NCBI GenBank assembly: GCA_015060385.1 | Contig: SUYO01000001.1 | Location: forward strand, 124,001-188,000 | Origin: Bacteroidales bacterium | Lineage (GTDB): Bacteria; Bacteroidota; Bacteroidia; Bacteroidales; UBA932 | Direction: 5' to 3' | Length of the DNA: 64,000 nt | Shown: positions 9,150 to 16,385 of the stretch, piece by piece | Layout: every line of letters starts with the position of its first letter | Numbering within the stretch: position 1 is the first letter of the stretch | Translations under genes and position numbers: made by a program | Notes under the pieces: generated by a model | What the model was told of the DNA's origin: nothing | Database searches by the model: none | Seen by the model: the letters and a program-made list of their open reading frames with translations, nothing else

Positions 9150-10244
9150 CTAGTTATATCTGTAATCCAGTGTCTCACCGTATCCGCACTCCGCACAATT
9201 GTTCACCTCGGATTTACCGTCAGCGTTCTTCCTGTGCACAAGGACGACAGCCCTCATGTTCTCAAGGATGCTTTCAGACGGAACTGACTCGAAGGCGAAT
9301 TCGAAGTCACGATCATATTCGGCATCTTTCGCAAGGTCAAAAGCAGAGGCAGCCCTGTAGGTAAGGAAATTGTCACCGCTGACCGCAAGAACGACGTTGC
9401 TGTAAAGGTTCTCGTCATTGTCCGTATATCCGCCCTCATATTTGAGATTGTCCGCTACAAGGACGCATACCATGTCATATGTACCGGCTGCACTTGCCTT
9501 TACGGATGCAGACACCTTGACCGAATTTCCCTCAAGTCCCACTGAAGATATCCTTACTCCCACATTTGCAGGGGAATTGACCCTGCGCTCCATGATCTCA
9601 TCCACGATGGTCACCGTGCTTGAAGAAGTGTTCAGACTCACCATGTCATAGCAATTGGTAGGATATGCGGCAGCGGTCTCTCCCATCTGAAGGAACACTG
9701 AAGATGCGAGGTCGGTTCCGTTATACGGGACATGGAAAGGGTGGCCCTTTTCTTCCGAATGACAGGCGAGGACAATTGAATGGTCCGCAGCATCACCCTC
9801 AAGAGAGTGAAGGGCGGCAGTCATCCTCGGGCAGTTGACGCACCATGTACCTGTAAGCTTGAAGATCGCCACATTCCTGTGGAACACCTCGTAGTCCGCA
9901 CGGTTCACAGACTTGATCTTGACCGAGTTCACTGTCTCTTCGCCGTTGTATATACCCACGAACTCATATTCGCCGTCGGCTATGGATGTGAACGACTTGG
10001 AATATCTCGGGAGGCGTGTGTCATCGGCTACGTTCTTGAAGAATACAGAGCCCATCTCGGCCTCCGTACTGACTTCAACATCCCCACGCATTATCCTGAA
10101 TGTGGCGGCATCCCTGCCGTCAGACTCGATCTGTACCTTGTCCACTACGATGGTGAGTCCACCTTCCTGACCACCTATCGGATCGCCGCATGATACGACT
10201 GCAAGAAGTACGGCTGAGAGCAGCGCTGAAAAACGTCTGATCAT
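9150..10244 (-). CDS. Omp28-related outer-membrane lipoprotein with CxxC (paralogue 3)
   Basis: Lipoprotein signal with VVSC (Cys 19). The Ig-like domain (about 30-112) has DGRDAATFRI. The thioredoxin-like region has KLTGTWCVNCPR (Cys 135/Cys 138), with Trp and Pro as in active thioredoxin folds. A stretch with SIVLACHSEEKGHPFH contains further His and Cys. It is the first of three consecutive Omp28-like genes, 7 bp after the DUF6029 barrel gene. The tandem arrangement with diverged sequences suggests old duplications with separate roles rather than a recent copy-number change. Confidence 0.84.
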   Translation of the reverse strand: MIRRFSALLSAVLLAVVSCGDPIGGQEGGLTIVVDKVQIESDGRDAATFRIMRGDVEVSTEAEMGSVFFKNVADDTRLPRYSKSFTSIADGEYEFVGIYNGEETVNSVKIKSVNRADYEVFHRNVAIFKLTGTWCVNCPRMTAALHSLEGDAADHSIVLACHSEEKGHPFHVPYNGTDLASSVFLQMGETAAAYPTNCYDMVSLNTSSSTVTIVDEIMERRVNSPANVGVRISSVGLEGNSVKVSASVKASAAGTYDMVCVLVADNLKYEGGYTDNDENLYSNVVLAVSGDNFLTYRAASAFDLAKDAEYDRDFEFAFESVPSESILENMRAVVLVHRKNADGKSEVNNCAECGYGETLDYRYN

Positions 10245-10251
10245 ATTCTGC

Positions 10252-11892
10252 TTAGAATGAAGTTGTTATTGTTACGCTTGCACCTGTGTATGCAGGAATC
10301 GTACGGCATACTCCGCCTGAGCAGATGAATCCTGCCTTGTAGCGTCCATAGCCGAGGGCGACTCTTGTACGTGACCTGGTATAGCTTACACCGGCATTGT
10401 AGTAATGCACTCCTGTGCTTCCGTGATTGTACATATCGCTTCCGTAAACGCTCCAGTGCGGTGCGAAGTTGACCTCGAGAAGGGCTGCCATCCAGTCCTT
10501 CTTGTCCTGTCTTGTATGAAGATACTGGAGCTCCAGCTTTGTGGACAGGGTCGGAGTCCACTTGTAGAGCAGGTCAGCCACGACGATGTTCTGGGTCATG
10601 TATTCCGGAGAAGCGCCATACGACTCGTTGTACTGCTGGAGAGAGTACAGGAGGATGGTCTTGAACTTCTTGGTCCACTGTCTCTCCACATCGAAACAGA
10701 AATCCCTGAAAAGAAGGTTGCCCGGGCTGAATGTTCCTTCCCTGGCGATCGCATAATAAGTCGAGAAGTTCGCATGCACCCTCATTCCCCTCTTTCCACC
10801 GATTCTGGTACCGCGACGGAAATTGTAGAATGCGTCGATCTGACCGCCCATCTCACCGCTGTTAGCGAAGTTCTGCTGGAGCAGACCTGTCTGAGGGCTG
10901 TACGGGTGGAAGTTCGTAAGCATGTAGGTATACTGCGTAGACATCGCAGGTACATAATTCATCATGTTGGATGTAGACACGTTACCTGAAATGATCTGTG
11001 ACTTCATCCACTCGAGACGACGGCCGGTCACGGTAAGACCGAGTCCGCGACCGTTATATCCGAATTCGATCAGCTGGGCATTTCCTTTCTTCTTGAGGTA
11101 CCACTCGTCTGAATTGATGTCCGGATTCTGGTAGTATTTCGTACCGGCACCCACATACTCGGCCTTCGCGAAGAAGCCGTTGCTTTCAAAATTGGCTCTT
11201 GCCGAATATCCGAGGGAATTAGGCTTGCCTCCTTCGTCGATCAGGTCAGCTGAAATCGGCTCATACCTGCTCAGAAGCGATCCCTCGACAGAAAGGTATA
11301 TTGAATTCCAGTCCAGAAGGTTGGAAACGACGAAAGAGAGATCGGCACCCCTCACCTGGGTCTCAAGATTGGTCGGCGTCTTCTCCTTGTTTACGTTATT
11401 GGTGAACACACCCATGCCGAAGCGTGGAAGTCCCCATAAAGCCTTGAATGCGACAATATCTTCAAAATTATAGGTGAACCTTGCGCCTGTGACGGCATTG
11501 TTCAGACCCAGAGATCTTTCCTCCCAGCTTCTGAAAAGAAGACCGCTTCCGAACTGGTCGTAGAAGGTACCAGCCGTAACGGAGAAATCCTCATCATTCC
11601 ATGTAGCGTAAATGTTGCTGAGGTTGATGCCGGAAAGTTCGGAAGGATAACCTACAGCAGCAGGGAGATAACCCTCTATCTGCATTCCTGCAGTAAACTT
11701 TCCGTTGTAGTAATCAAGCTTGAGATAATTGTTCGAGCCGAAACGGTCATCACCTGCTACAGCGCCTGAAGCCTTGTCATTGACATATGTATAGTCATTG
11801 CTTTCAAGACTACCTGTGACATATGCACCTTCCTGGGCTGAAAGAGAAAAAGATGCTGTCGAAAGCACGACAGCAAGTAACAGTTTTTTCAT
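10252..11892 (-). CDS. DUF6029-family outer-membrane beta-barrel protein, 546 aa
   Basis: The chosen start is ATG 11892, which begins MKKLLLAVV and a classical signal peptide ending SLSAQ; the upstream TTG at 11901 is unnecessary. The mature protein is full of alternating aromatic and hydrophobic strands and ends in SVTITTSF, a C-terminal Phe typical of outer-membrane barrels. Sequences such as DQFGSGLLFRSWEERSLG are typical of the DUF6029 family of Bacteroidota. It lies directly between the TlpA-like gene (15 bp upstream) and three Omp28-like lipoproteins (7 bp downstream), so I infer it works with them, perhaps as an outer-membrane platform or exporter. The biochemical role of the family is not known to me. 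Confidence 0.8.
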   Translation of the reverse strand: MKKLLLAVVLSTASFSLSAQEGAYVTGSLESNDYTYVNDKASGAVAGDDRFGSNNYLKLDYYNGKFTAGMQIEGYLPAAVGYPSELSGINLSNIYATWNDEDFSVTAGTFYDQFGSGLLFRSWEERSLGLNNAVTGARFTYNFEDIVAFKALWGLPRFGMGVFTNNVNKEKTPTNLETQVRGADLSFVVSNLLDWNSIYLSVEGSLLSRYEPISADLIDEGGKPNSLGYSARANFESNGFFAKAEYVGAGTKYYQNPDINSDEWYLKKKGNAQLIEFGYNGRGLGLTVTGRRLEWMKSQIISGNVSTSNMMNYVPAMSTQYTYMLTNFHPYSPQTGLLQQNFANSGEMGGQIDAFYNFRRGTRIGGKRGMRVHANFSTYYAIAREGTFSPGNLLFRDFCFDVERQWTKKFKTILLYSLQQYNESYGASPEYMTQNIVVADLLYKWTPTLSTKLELQYLHTRQDKKDWMAALLEVNFAPHWSVYGSDMYNHGSTGVHYYNAGVSYTRSRTRVALGYGRYKAGFICSGGVCRTIPAYTGASVTITTSF

Positions 11893-11907
11893 ATTGACCA
11901 AGCCATT

Positions 11908-12396
11908 TTACTTTGAACATTCCTTGATTGCCTTCAGAAGCTCAAGTTCGCTGCCCGGAGCATATGAAGTATGCGAGTATACGATCTTGCCCTTTCCGTC
12001 AACTACAAATACATGAGGGACAACTGAAACATTCATGGCTCTCATGAAGTCCTTGTTCTTGTCGAAGAGGAGGACGAAATCCTCTGACCATCCGCGTCCT
12101 TCCGCAAATGACTTTGCCTTTGCAAGCATTCTGCTGTCATCGGTAGCAACCGCCACAACACGGAAGTCAGCCTCCTCGGTCCAGTCAGGCATCGCGTCAT
12201 ATACGGCGTCAAGCTCCATGATGCATGGCTTGCATGTAGTCGACCAGAAAGAGATGATCATAGGAGTACCTTCATCAAGAAGGGTCTTTGTGTCGAAAGT
12301 TTCGCCTTTGGCAGTCTCAACCTTTACTGAAGGGACCTGAGCGGCTGCTACAAAAGAAACAAGGGCAGCTGCGAGAGATAAAATGATCTTTTTCAT
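11908..12396 (-). CDS. TlpA/ResA-like periplasmic thioredoxin
   Basis: A cleavable signal peptide (MKKIILSLAAALVSFVAAAQ) is followed by a compact 140-residue thioredoxin fold. The active site is SFWSTTCKPCIMEL, Cys 55/Cys 58, and the cis-Pro region is SVVPHVFV. Proteins of this type reduce or exchange disulfides in the periplasm. It is the first gene of a seven-gene operon whose next members are a barrel protein and CxxC lipoproteins, which suggests it supplies or removes electrons for those lipoproteins. A -7 box lies at 12456-12463, giving a leader of about 50 nt. Confidence 0.88.
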   Translation of the reverse strand: MKKIILSLAAALVSFVAAAQVPSVKVETAKGETFDTKTLLDEGTPMIISFWSTTCKPCIMELDAVYDAMPDWTEEADFRVVAVATDDSRMLAKAKSFAEGRGWSEDFVLLFDKNKDFMRAMNVSVVPHVFVVDGKGKIVYSHTSYAPGSELELLKAIKECSK

Positions 12397-12455
12397 ATAT
12401 GATTTCGGTTTTTTACAATATAAAATACCCCCACCCAGAAGGGCGAATATTTAGG

Positions 12456-12463
12456 CAAAAGTA
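12456..12463 (-). promoter_or_regulatory. -7 box (TACTTTTG) for the TlpA-DUF6029-Omp28 operon
   Basis: Minus-strand TACTTTTG fits the Bacteroidota TAnnTTTG consensus and sits about 60 bp before the TlpA-like start. No clear -33 TTG was assigned. Confidence 0.45.
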
Positions 12464-12493
12464 GTGATATTTATCTTTTTATAAAAATTTTTC

Positions 12494-13303
12494 TTACAAA
12501 TCAAGCAAATTATACAAGACTGCCGTCTGCCTTGCCTCCCTGACATCGTGTACACGAAGGATGTCGGCCCCCGCCATCAGGGCAGCCATATGTACGGCCT
12601 GGGTAGCTGGAAGAGCTTCATCGGGAGAAATTCCGAGAGGCTTGCATATCATGCTTTTGCGGGATACGCCGACCAGGATGCGAGGGGCGGGAGATACTTC
12701 CTTGAATAAGGAAAGGCGGGAAAGGAGTTCGTAGTTCTGTTCCACGGTCTTGGCGAATCCGAAACCCGGGTCCAGAATCCAGTTCCTTATGCCGAAACTG
12801 TCAGCCTTTGCAGCAAAAGCGGTAAAATACCGGCAGACTTCCTCCGTAACATCCTCATAATCAGTCATTGCCTGCATATCCACCGAAGTGCCACGCTTAT
12901 GCATCGCCACATATTCAAGGCCCAGACGCCCGACCAGCGGAAGCATCGACGGATCGTCTTCCCCTGCCGATATGTCATTGACCATGAAATCACCTATGGA
13001 GTCATAAGCCTTTGCGACCACGGAGGACCAGTATGTGTCGATGGAGAGCCGAAGGTCGGGAAACGCCTCCCTCAGAACCGGCAGGACAGGCGCGAGTCTC
13101 CGCCATTCCTCATCTGCTCCTACCGGAAGCGAACCGGGACGGGTCGAGCATGCACCAAGATCCACGATGTCCGCACCGTCCTCAACCATGCCGGCCACGC
13201 GCATAAGGACTGCGTCTGCATCGGCGCACCTGCTGTCCGCGAAATAGGAATCATCGGTCAGATTCACGATTCCCATGATGTCTATATGTCTGTCCGTTTT
13301 CAT
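12494..13303 (-). CDS. folP: Dihydropteroate synthase
   Basis: This folate-pathway enzyme joins p-aminobenzoate to the pterin diphosphate. Recognisable motifs are MGIVNLTDDSYF (10-21), DLGACSTRPG (48-57), LSIDTYW, VNDISAG, DPGFGFAKT and the GVSRKS loop near the C-terminus. The length (269 aa) is normal. NLTDDSY replaces the commoner NVTPDSF. The annotated ATG is at 13303, but a -7 box at 13308-13315 leaves no room for a leader, so translation may begin at Met 10 (13276) or the transcript may be leaderless. It diverges from tmk. Confidence 0.93.
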   Translation of the reverse strand: MKTDRHIDIMGIVNLTDDSYFADSRCADADAVLMRVAGMVEDGADIVDLGACSTRPGSLPVGADEEWRRLAPVLPVLREAFPDLRLSIDTYWSSVVAKAYDSIGDFMVNDISAGEDDPSMLPLVGRLGLEYVAMHKRGTSVDMQAMTDYEDVTEEVCRYFTAFAAKADSFGIRNWILDPGFGFAKTVEQNYELLSRLSLFKEVSPAPRILVGVSRKSMICKPLGISPDEALPATQAVHMAALMAGADILRVHDVREARQTAVLYNLLDL

Positions 13304-13307
13304 GCCG

Positions 13308-13315
13308 CAAAAATA
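13308..13315 (-). promoter_or_regulatory. -7 box (TATTTTTG) for folP
   Basis: It matches TAnnTTTG on the minus strand and ends only 5 nt before the annotated folP ATG, which implies a leaderless transcript or a downstream start. Confidence 0.4.
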
Positions 13316-13358
13316 GTAAAAAGATTGCCACGCCGCCCGACGTGAGAATCTTTTTGTT

Positions 13359-13366
13359 TATATTTG
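13359..13366 (+). promoter_or_regulatory. -7 box (TATATTTG) for tmk
   Basis: It fits TAnnTTTG and lies 27 bp before the tmk ATG. Confidence 0.5.
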
Positions 13367-13393
13367 TAAGTTGAATTTTTAAAGGAAAGAATC

Positions 13394-14074
13394 ATGCTTG
13401 TAGTACTGGAAGGTCTGGACGGCGCAGGAAAGTCCACTCAGGTCAAGAAACTCAGAGCCTATCTCGAAAGTGTTTTCGGGAATCTCGAATACATACATTT
13501 TCCAAGATACGACGCTCCCGTATATGGAGAGCTCATAAGCCGCTTCCTACGCGGGGACTTCGGTTCGAACGAAGCTGTACATCCTCAGCTTGTGGCCCTG
13601 CTTTTCGCAGAAGACAGACATGGCGCAGCACCAGACATGAAGAAGGTGCTGTCGTCGGGCGGCACGGTCCTTCTGGACCGCTATGTATATTCGAACATAG
13701 CCTACCAGTGCGCCAAGCTGAAGGACAGCGAAGAGGCGGCTGACCTTCGCGAATGGATATTCAACACCGAATACGGAGACTTCGACCTGCCTAGGCCTGA
13801 CCTCAACATCTTCCTCGATGTACCTATCGGCTTTGTGGAGTCGAAACTGAAGAGCCAGAGAGGCGGCGCCGACAGGGACTATCTTGAAGGCGGGCAGGAC
13901 ATCCACGAAGCGGACATCGAGTTCCAGAAGAAGGTAAGGGACATATACAGGAAGCAATGCGAGATCGACCCTAAGTTCATCCGGATAGACTGTTCGGACG
14001 AAAACGGAGAGATGCTTCCTCCGGGCGCAATCTTTGAAAAGGTCAGGGAAGTCGTTGATTCTGCAATACTTTAG
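13394..14074 (+). CDS. tmk: Thymidylate kinase
   Basis: dTMP kinase of dTTP synthesis. The P-loop is GLDGAGKST (7-15). The HFPRYDAPVYG segment and DRYVYSNIAYQ match substrate-binding motifs of the family, and a LID-like region follows (SQRGGADRDYLEGG). The length (226 aa) is slightly above the usual 205-215. The downstream DoxX/MauE-like gene starts 4 bp after the TAG, so the two are probably co-transcribed. Confidence 0.93.
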   Translation: MLVVLEGLDGAGKSTQVKKLRAYLESVFGNLEYIHFPRYDAPVYGELISRFLRGDFGSNEAVHPQLVALLFAEDRHGAAPDMKKVLSSGGTVLLDRYVYSNIAYQCAKLKDSEEAADLREWIFNTEYGDFDLPRPDLNIFLDVPIGFVESKLKSQRGGADRDYLEGGQDIHEADIEFQKKVRDIYRKQCEIDPKFIRIDCSDENGEMLPPGAIFEKVREVVDSAIL

Positions 14075-14078
14075 GCTT

Positions 14079-15260
14079 ATGAACTATCTTCTGCTGCGTC
14101 TGAAACGCTTCTGTGGCTTTGTCACAGGCTTTGTCTTCTTCATCGGAGGCATACTGAAACTGATGGATCCCGTCGGAGCCGGCCTGGTAATGGGAGAATA
14201 TCTGGACTTCATGCATCTCAGATTCCTGGGCTTCGCCTCCAAGCCTCTCGGCGTGGCTTTCGCCCTGGCTGAGACAGTGGTAGGAACGGCCCTCATAACG
14301 GGAGTTTGGAGGAAGGTCATGGGAATCGCAGCAATGGTCTTTCAGGCATTCTTCACGATCCTTACGCTTGCCCTTGTGATATTCAATCCGGAGATGGACT
14401 GCGGATGTTTCGGGGAGGCGATACACCTTACCCACATGCAGACCTTCCTCAAGAACATAGTGCTCTGCATTCTGCTCTGCATCTATTTCTTCCCTGCGAA
14501 GATGCTTGGTGTCAACCTGAAGAAGAAATATGTCTCATTTGCAATAGTGACGGCATCCGTCCTTGCATTCACGGTCTATTCATGGATGTACATCCCTCTG
14601 GTCGACTTCACCGACTACAAGCCAGCTGCGGCGCTGAAGGCAGGCCATGCCTTCAGCGAAGATGAAGACGACATGTATGAAGCCGTATTCATATATGAGA
14701 AGGATGGAAAGGAAGAGGAATTCGATCTCAGCCATCTGCCTGACTCGACATGGAACTTCGTAAGGACCGAGACAAAGGTGAAGGAAGGGTATGAGGAAGA
14801 CAAGAGGATCGACCTCTCGTTCCATGACGCGTCCGGGGATTACCATGACGAACTCGCAAGCGAGGGAAAGGTAATGGTCATTTCCGTCTATGACACTGAC
14901 ATCAAGGCCGGCAGGTGGCAGAGCATCAGCACATTCGCCCGTAATGCCGAAGAAGCCGGATTCAGGTCTCTTATCCTTGTTGCAGGGGAAATACCTCAGC
15001 ATATGCTCATGCAGGACAACGTATATACCGCAGACTACAAGACCCTCCTTTCACTTAACCGTTCCAACGGAGGTGCCACGTATTTCAGCAGGGGATATCT
15101 TGTCCGCAAGTGGTCTGCCAGATCCCTGCCGTCCCTGGAGAAGCTTATCGAGATCAGCGGCGAAGACGAGACGGAAACCATCATATATCATGATACAAAA
15201 GGAAGCCTCGGTTTCCAAGGCTTCCTTCTATATGTTTTCGCAGTGATGTTATTGCTTTAA
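14079..15260 (+). CDS. DoxX/MauE-like membrane protein with C-terminal extracytoplasmic domain
   Basis: Start chosen at ATG 14079 (MNYLLLRLKR); the longer frame from 14034 overlaps tmk. Four hydrophobic segments in the first 150 residues and the motif NPEMDCGCFGEAIHLTHMQT are typical of Bacteroidota DoxX/MauE-type proteins. A fifth segment (about 145-165) leads into a roughly 200-residue extracytoplasmic domain with a thioredoxin-like strand order (VMVISVYDTDI) but no CxxC of its own; the Cys pair is in DCGC. The C-terminus ends in a further hydrophobic stretch. MauE relatives take part in disulfide formation during methylamine dehydrogenase maturation. It is convergent with the fourth Omp28-like gene. 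Confidence 0.75.
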   Translation: MNYLLLRLKRFCGFVTGFVFFIGGILKLMDPVGAGLVMGEYLDFMHLRFLGFASKPLGVAFALAETVVGTALITGVWRKVMGIAAMVFQAFFTILTLALVIFNPEMDCGCFGEAIHLTHMQTFLKNIVLCILLCIYFFPAKMLGVNLKKKYVSFAIVTASVLAFTVYSWMYIPLVDFTDYKPAAALKAGHAFSEDEDDMYEAVFIYEKDGKEEEFDLSHLPDSTWNFVRTETKVKEGYEEDKRIDLSFHDASGDYHDELASEGKVMVISVYDTDIKAGRWQSISTFARNAEEAGFRSLILVAGEIPQHMLMQDNVYTADYKTLLSLNRSNGGATYFSRGYLVRKWSARSLPSLEKLIEISGEDETETIIYHDTKGSLGFQGFLLYVFAVMLLL

Positions 15261-15266
15261 GCCAAG

Positions 15267-16382
15267 CTATTCCGCATACTCGAACTGCTTGATGCCGTCG
15301 ATAGGGGCTGTGATCACATTGTTCACATAATAGCTCCTTCCGGCAGCGTCCGGAACGGATACAAACACGCAGATCTTGAGGTTCTCGACCTTCCAGTTTT
15401 CCTTCAATGTCCAGGTGAACATCTTTTCAGCAGTCTTGCCTTCATCGATCACACCGAGCTTTACGCCGGAATACATCGATCCCTGCTTTGAATCCGCAAT
15501 ACGGATGCAGTCATCGAACTCGTGATACCAGCTGTTCTCCTCACCGGCAGGAGCACCCTTCTGCTGTCCCTTGATGTTATCCTCGAGAAGCCATGCGCCT
15601 ACACGGAACTGGCCTGTCTCGGCAGCCTTCACGCTGACCTTGAGGGTGATAGCTCCGTCCGCATACTTTGAGTTGACCGCGATTCCGGCCTTTGCTTCTT
15701 CAGCCGAATATCTTTCATTTACAAGGGAAACAAGATTCTCATAGGAAACATCAGTCGACTGGACAGCCCAGTCAACGATCACTGTAGGGAATGCGCTTAC
15801 AGAATAGAAGCTTCCCGAGAAGTATGCCGGGTCATTCGAAGTAAACGTATGGGCCTCTGCCTTGACTGCATTGGCTGCAAGCTTATGCTCATCGAAGAAC
15901 TTGTGCAGAGCTGCTGTAGCATTAGGGCAGAACTGGCACTCCTGTCCGGTAAACTTGGTGATGAGGACTCTTCTGACGAAGGAAGTGCTCTCCGGCTTAG
16001 GGTCCTCAGGGGTCTCTGGGACATCAGTCATCACGGATGTGACTGTAACCGTATTGGAATTGAATGTCTTGTAGTTTGCCCAGAACGAGAACTCGCCTGC
16101 CTCTGTCACGGTAAACTTGAATGACGGGCCAAGGTCAACCGGCTTGTTGTCACTGCCGTAGAAGGTAACACCTTCAGTAAGTACCTTGTCACCGATCTTT
16201 ACGGTAAAGGTAGCCGCATCGACTCCGTCTCCACGGATGATCAGCTTGTCAACATCAAGTACGAGGTCACCTTCTTCAATGACCGGATCATCTCCTCCTT
16301 GTCCGGAATCCGGATCTCCGCAGGAAGCGAAGAGCATCACTGCTGCTGTGAGCAGTGATGCAAATCTGAAAACATTCTTCAT
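15267..16382 (-). CDS. Omp28-related outer-membrane lipoprotein with CxxC (paralogue 4)
   Basis: Lipoprotein signal with FASC (Cys 21), an acidic linker, then the shared Ig-like domain (about 42-118, with DGVDAATFTV). The thioredoxin-like part carries KFTGQECQFCPNA, Cys 149/Cys 152; here Trp is replaced by Glu and the CxxC contents differ (QF). It follows the 923-aa lipoprotein gene by 3 bp, so the two are surely co-transcribed. This pair echoes paralogue 1 plus the 740-aa lipoprotein in the main operon. Separation from that operon by folP, tmk and the DoxX-like gene suggests a split or duplicated locus. Confidence 0.83.
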   Translation of the reverse strand: MKNVFRFASLLTAAVMLFASCGDPDSGQGGDDPVIEEGDLVLDVDKLIIRGDGVDAATFTVKIGDKVLTEGVTFYGSDNKPVDLGPSFKFTVTEAGEFSFWANYKTFNSNTVTVTSVMTDVPETPEDPKPESTSFVRRVLITKFTGQECQFCPNATAALHKFFDEHKLAANAVKAEAHTFTSNDPAYFSGSFYSVSAFPTVIVDWAVQSTDVSYENLVSLVNERYSAEEAKAGIAVNSKYADGAITLKVSVKAAETGQFRVGAWLLEDNIKGQQKGAPAGEENSWYHEFDDCIRIADSKQGSMYSGVKLGVIDEGKTAEKMFTWTLKENWKVENLKICVFVSVPDAAGRSYYVNNVITAPIDGIKQFEYAE

Positions 16383-16385
16383 ATA

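Noticed and set aside
12494..15260. folP, tmk and the DoxX-like gene as cargo inserted into the Omp28 locus
   Set aside because: There are no repeats, integrase or composition shift at the junctions; ordinary rearrangement is enough.
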